A DNA stretch of 64,000 nt from Planctomycetota bacterium (GTDB taxonomy: Bacteria; Planctomycetota; UBA1135; GCA-002686595): the NCBI GenBank assembly GCA_020638835.1, contig JACKHV010000006.1, positions 1 to 64,000 of the forward strand. Direction: 5' to 3'. This document shows, piece by piece, positions 63,211-64,000 of this stretch. The translations under genes were made by a program, and so were the position numbers. The notes below the pieces were generated by a model. That model worked only from the letters and a program-made list of their open reading frames with translations. It searched no databases and was not told where the DNA came from. Within the stretch, counting starts at the first letter, position 1. Each line of letters begins with the position of its first letter.

Positions 63211-63243
63211 AGGCGGCGCCGCCCGCGAGGGACGGCGCCGCCT
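63211..63243 (-). terminator. Terminator-like stem-loop for the partial gene at the right edge
   Basis: AGGCGGCGCCG pairs with CGGCGCCGCCT (11 bp). On the minus strand it is followed by TCTTTCG. It lies 29 bp after the minus-strand stop at 63272. Confidence 0.75.
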
Positions 63244-63271
63244 CTGTGCTCTTCAGAGCGAACGGAGAGGT

Positions 63272-64000
63272 CTACTGGAAGGTGACCTCGAGGCCGTTGC
63301 TGAAGTTCGAGCCGGTGGCGCAGGGCGAGCCGCCCGGGTCGCGCGACCACTGCTGGTAGAAGCGCGTGACGCCCGGTCCGGGGATGTTGCCCTCGGTCAC
63401 GATCGAGGCCGTCGACGTGCCGCCGCCCAGGGCGTCGGTGAAGACGACTTCGATGCGCTCCGTCGGGTTGCCCATGCAGAGCACGCCGTCCTTGAAGGGC
63501 GTCGCGATCGACGTCGAGCCTTGCAGCAGCATGCTGGGCTGGCTCGGACGCGCTTGGCTCACGGTGAAGGTGAGGTCGTCCGCCGCGAAGCTGTTCGAGC
63601 CGTTCGCGGTGAGGATCGAACCGTAGCCGAGGGTGCTCTTGCAGCCCTCGCCCGCGCCGACCGTCGACTCGTTGCCGCAGGGGCAGGGAACCGTCGAGCC
63701 GTCACCGAAGCAGAACGCCGTCGCGATGTCGCCACCCGTGATGGTGAGGTCGAGGTCGTACGTGTTCTGCGGACCCGAGTTGTTCCAGATGTGGATACGG
63801 ATCCAGTAGGTCTGGGCCGAACCGGTGTTGTTCGTCCACTGCATGTGCTCGTCGTTGCTGCCGGTGTAGCCGCGGTCGAGCCAGTCGCCGCCGGCCTCAC
63901 CGCCGCAGTTCGGCGAGCTCGAGTCGTACAGGTAGGTGTCGATGTCGGCGATCGACGTCGAGAAGTAGCAGTCGACGTCGAGCGTGCCGCCGTTCGGGAC
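63272..64000 (-). CDS. C-terminal part of a PPC-domain secreted protein (5' end outside window)
   Basis: The minus frame is open from base 64000 to the stop at 63272 (242 codons visible). The visible part begins inside a PPC domain ('NGGTLDVDCYFSTSIADID', 'TYWIRIHIWNNSGPQNTYDL') and ends with the shared C-terminal domain ('VPCPCGNESTVGAGEGC', 'QARPSQPSMLLQGS', 'QWSRDPGGSPCATGSNFSN'). An in-frame ATG at 63844 exists, but the PPC fold extends upstream of it, so it is not the true start. It is closest to member 3 and probably another paralogue of the same tandem family. Confidence 0.85.
   Translation of the reverse strand, partial: VPNGGTLDVDCYFSTSIADIDTYLYDSSSPNCGGEAGGDWLDRGYTGSNDEHMQWTNNTGSAQTYWIRIHIWNNSGPQNTYDLDLTITGGDIATAFCFGDGSTVPCPCGNESTVGAGEGCKSTLGYGSILTANGSNSFAADDLTFTVSQARPSQPSMLLQGSTSIATPFKDGVLCMGNPTERIEVVFTDALGGGTSTASIVTEGNIPGPGVTRFYQQWSRDPGGSPCATGSNFSNGLEVTFQ

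Noticed and set aside
1..64000. CRISPR array, prophage, integron, IS element, or rRNA
   Set aside because: No regularly spaced direct repeats with unique spacers, no transposase or integrase motif, no phage structural genes and no rRNA-like sequence were found.

Overview
The window is uniformly very GC-rich bacterial chromosome with dense genes and short intergenic gaps. I infer a planctomycete (Planctomycetota). The reasons are several secreted proteins that end in the same Cys- and Gly-rich C-terminal domain, a DUF1080/Gfo-Idh/TIM-barrel sugar cluster, a DUF1570-type metallopeptidase, FG-GAP and PPC-domain secreted proteins, and few Shine-Dalgarno sites. No prophage, IS transposase, CRISPR array or rRNA is visible. 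There is one tRNA, tRNA-Leu(UAG).

Layout. 0-9 kb: a truncated gene, a zinc-ribbon membrane protein, a cysteine-synthase-type PLP enzyme, an AarF/UbiB kinase, an MFS transporter, a B3/B4 tRNA-synthetase-editing-like protein overlapping a MerR/B12-type regulator, and a seven-bladed FG-GAP secreted protein. 9-18 kb: HtrA protease, MORN-like and DUF4097-like lipoproteins, tRNA-Leu, a hybrid histidine kinase, a CLC-CBS channel and an AAA ATPase. 18-26 kb: a sugar oxidoreductase, sugar isomerase, MFS and DUF1080 cluster with an algI/algJ-like O-acetylation pair in the middle. 26-33 kb: a CBS protein, a 53-aa membrane protein, a Cu-type P-ATPase, and a LOG / degenerate GGDEF / MamK-like actin operon.

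34-46 kb: a sulfate-activation block. It holds sat, cysC and a cysQ-like PAP phosphatase, interleaved with three alkaline-phosphatase-superfamily proteins (one with Thr in place of the sulfatase formylglycine Cys), a polytopic membrane protein, a small alarmone-hydrolase-like HD protein and a DUF1570 peptidase. Two related ribbon-helix-helix-like small proteins bracket the sat to AP-2 part. This block is my best candidate for an undescribed functional system.

46-56 kb: TfoX-like protein, rhodanese, FIST protein, 2-oxoacid:ferredoxin oxidoreductase (korAB), ilvE, an SDR, and a large fusion of chorismate mutase, prephenate dehydratase, ACT and DAHP synthase. 56-64 kb: a double-MshEN protein, then a tandem family of secreted proteins on the minus strand, the last one cut by the window edge.

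The most striking non-coding signal is a family of long, near-perfect hairpins built on a GTACCGTAC/GGTACC core. They sit exactly at gene ends, often supply the TAG or TGA stop codon of the adjacent gene, and once incorporate the 5' end of the tRNA gene. They resemble oversized REP/RAYT-type elements. A second global pattern is a TAnnnT hexamer 6-10 nt before many ATGs, which suggests leaderless transcription.
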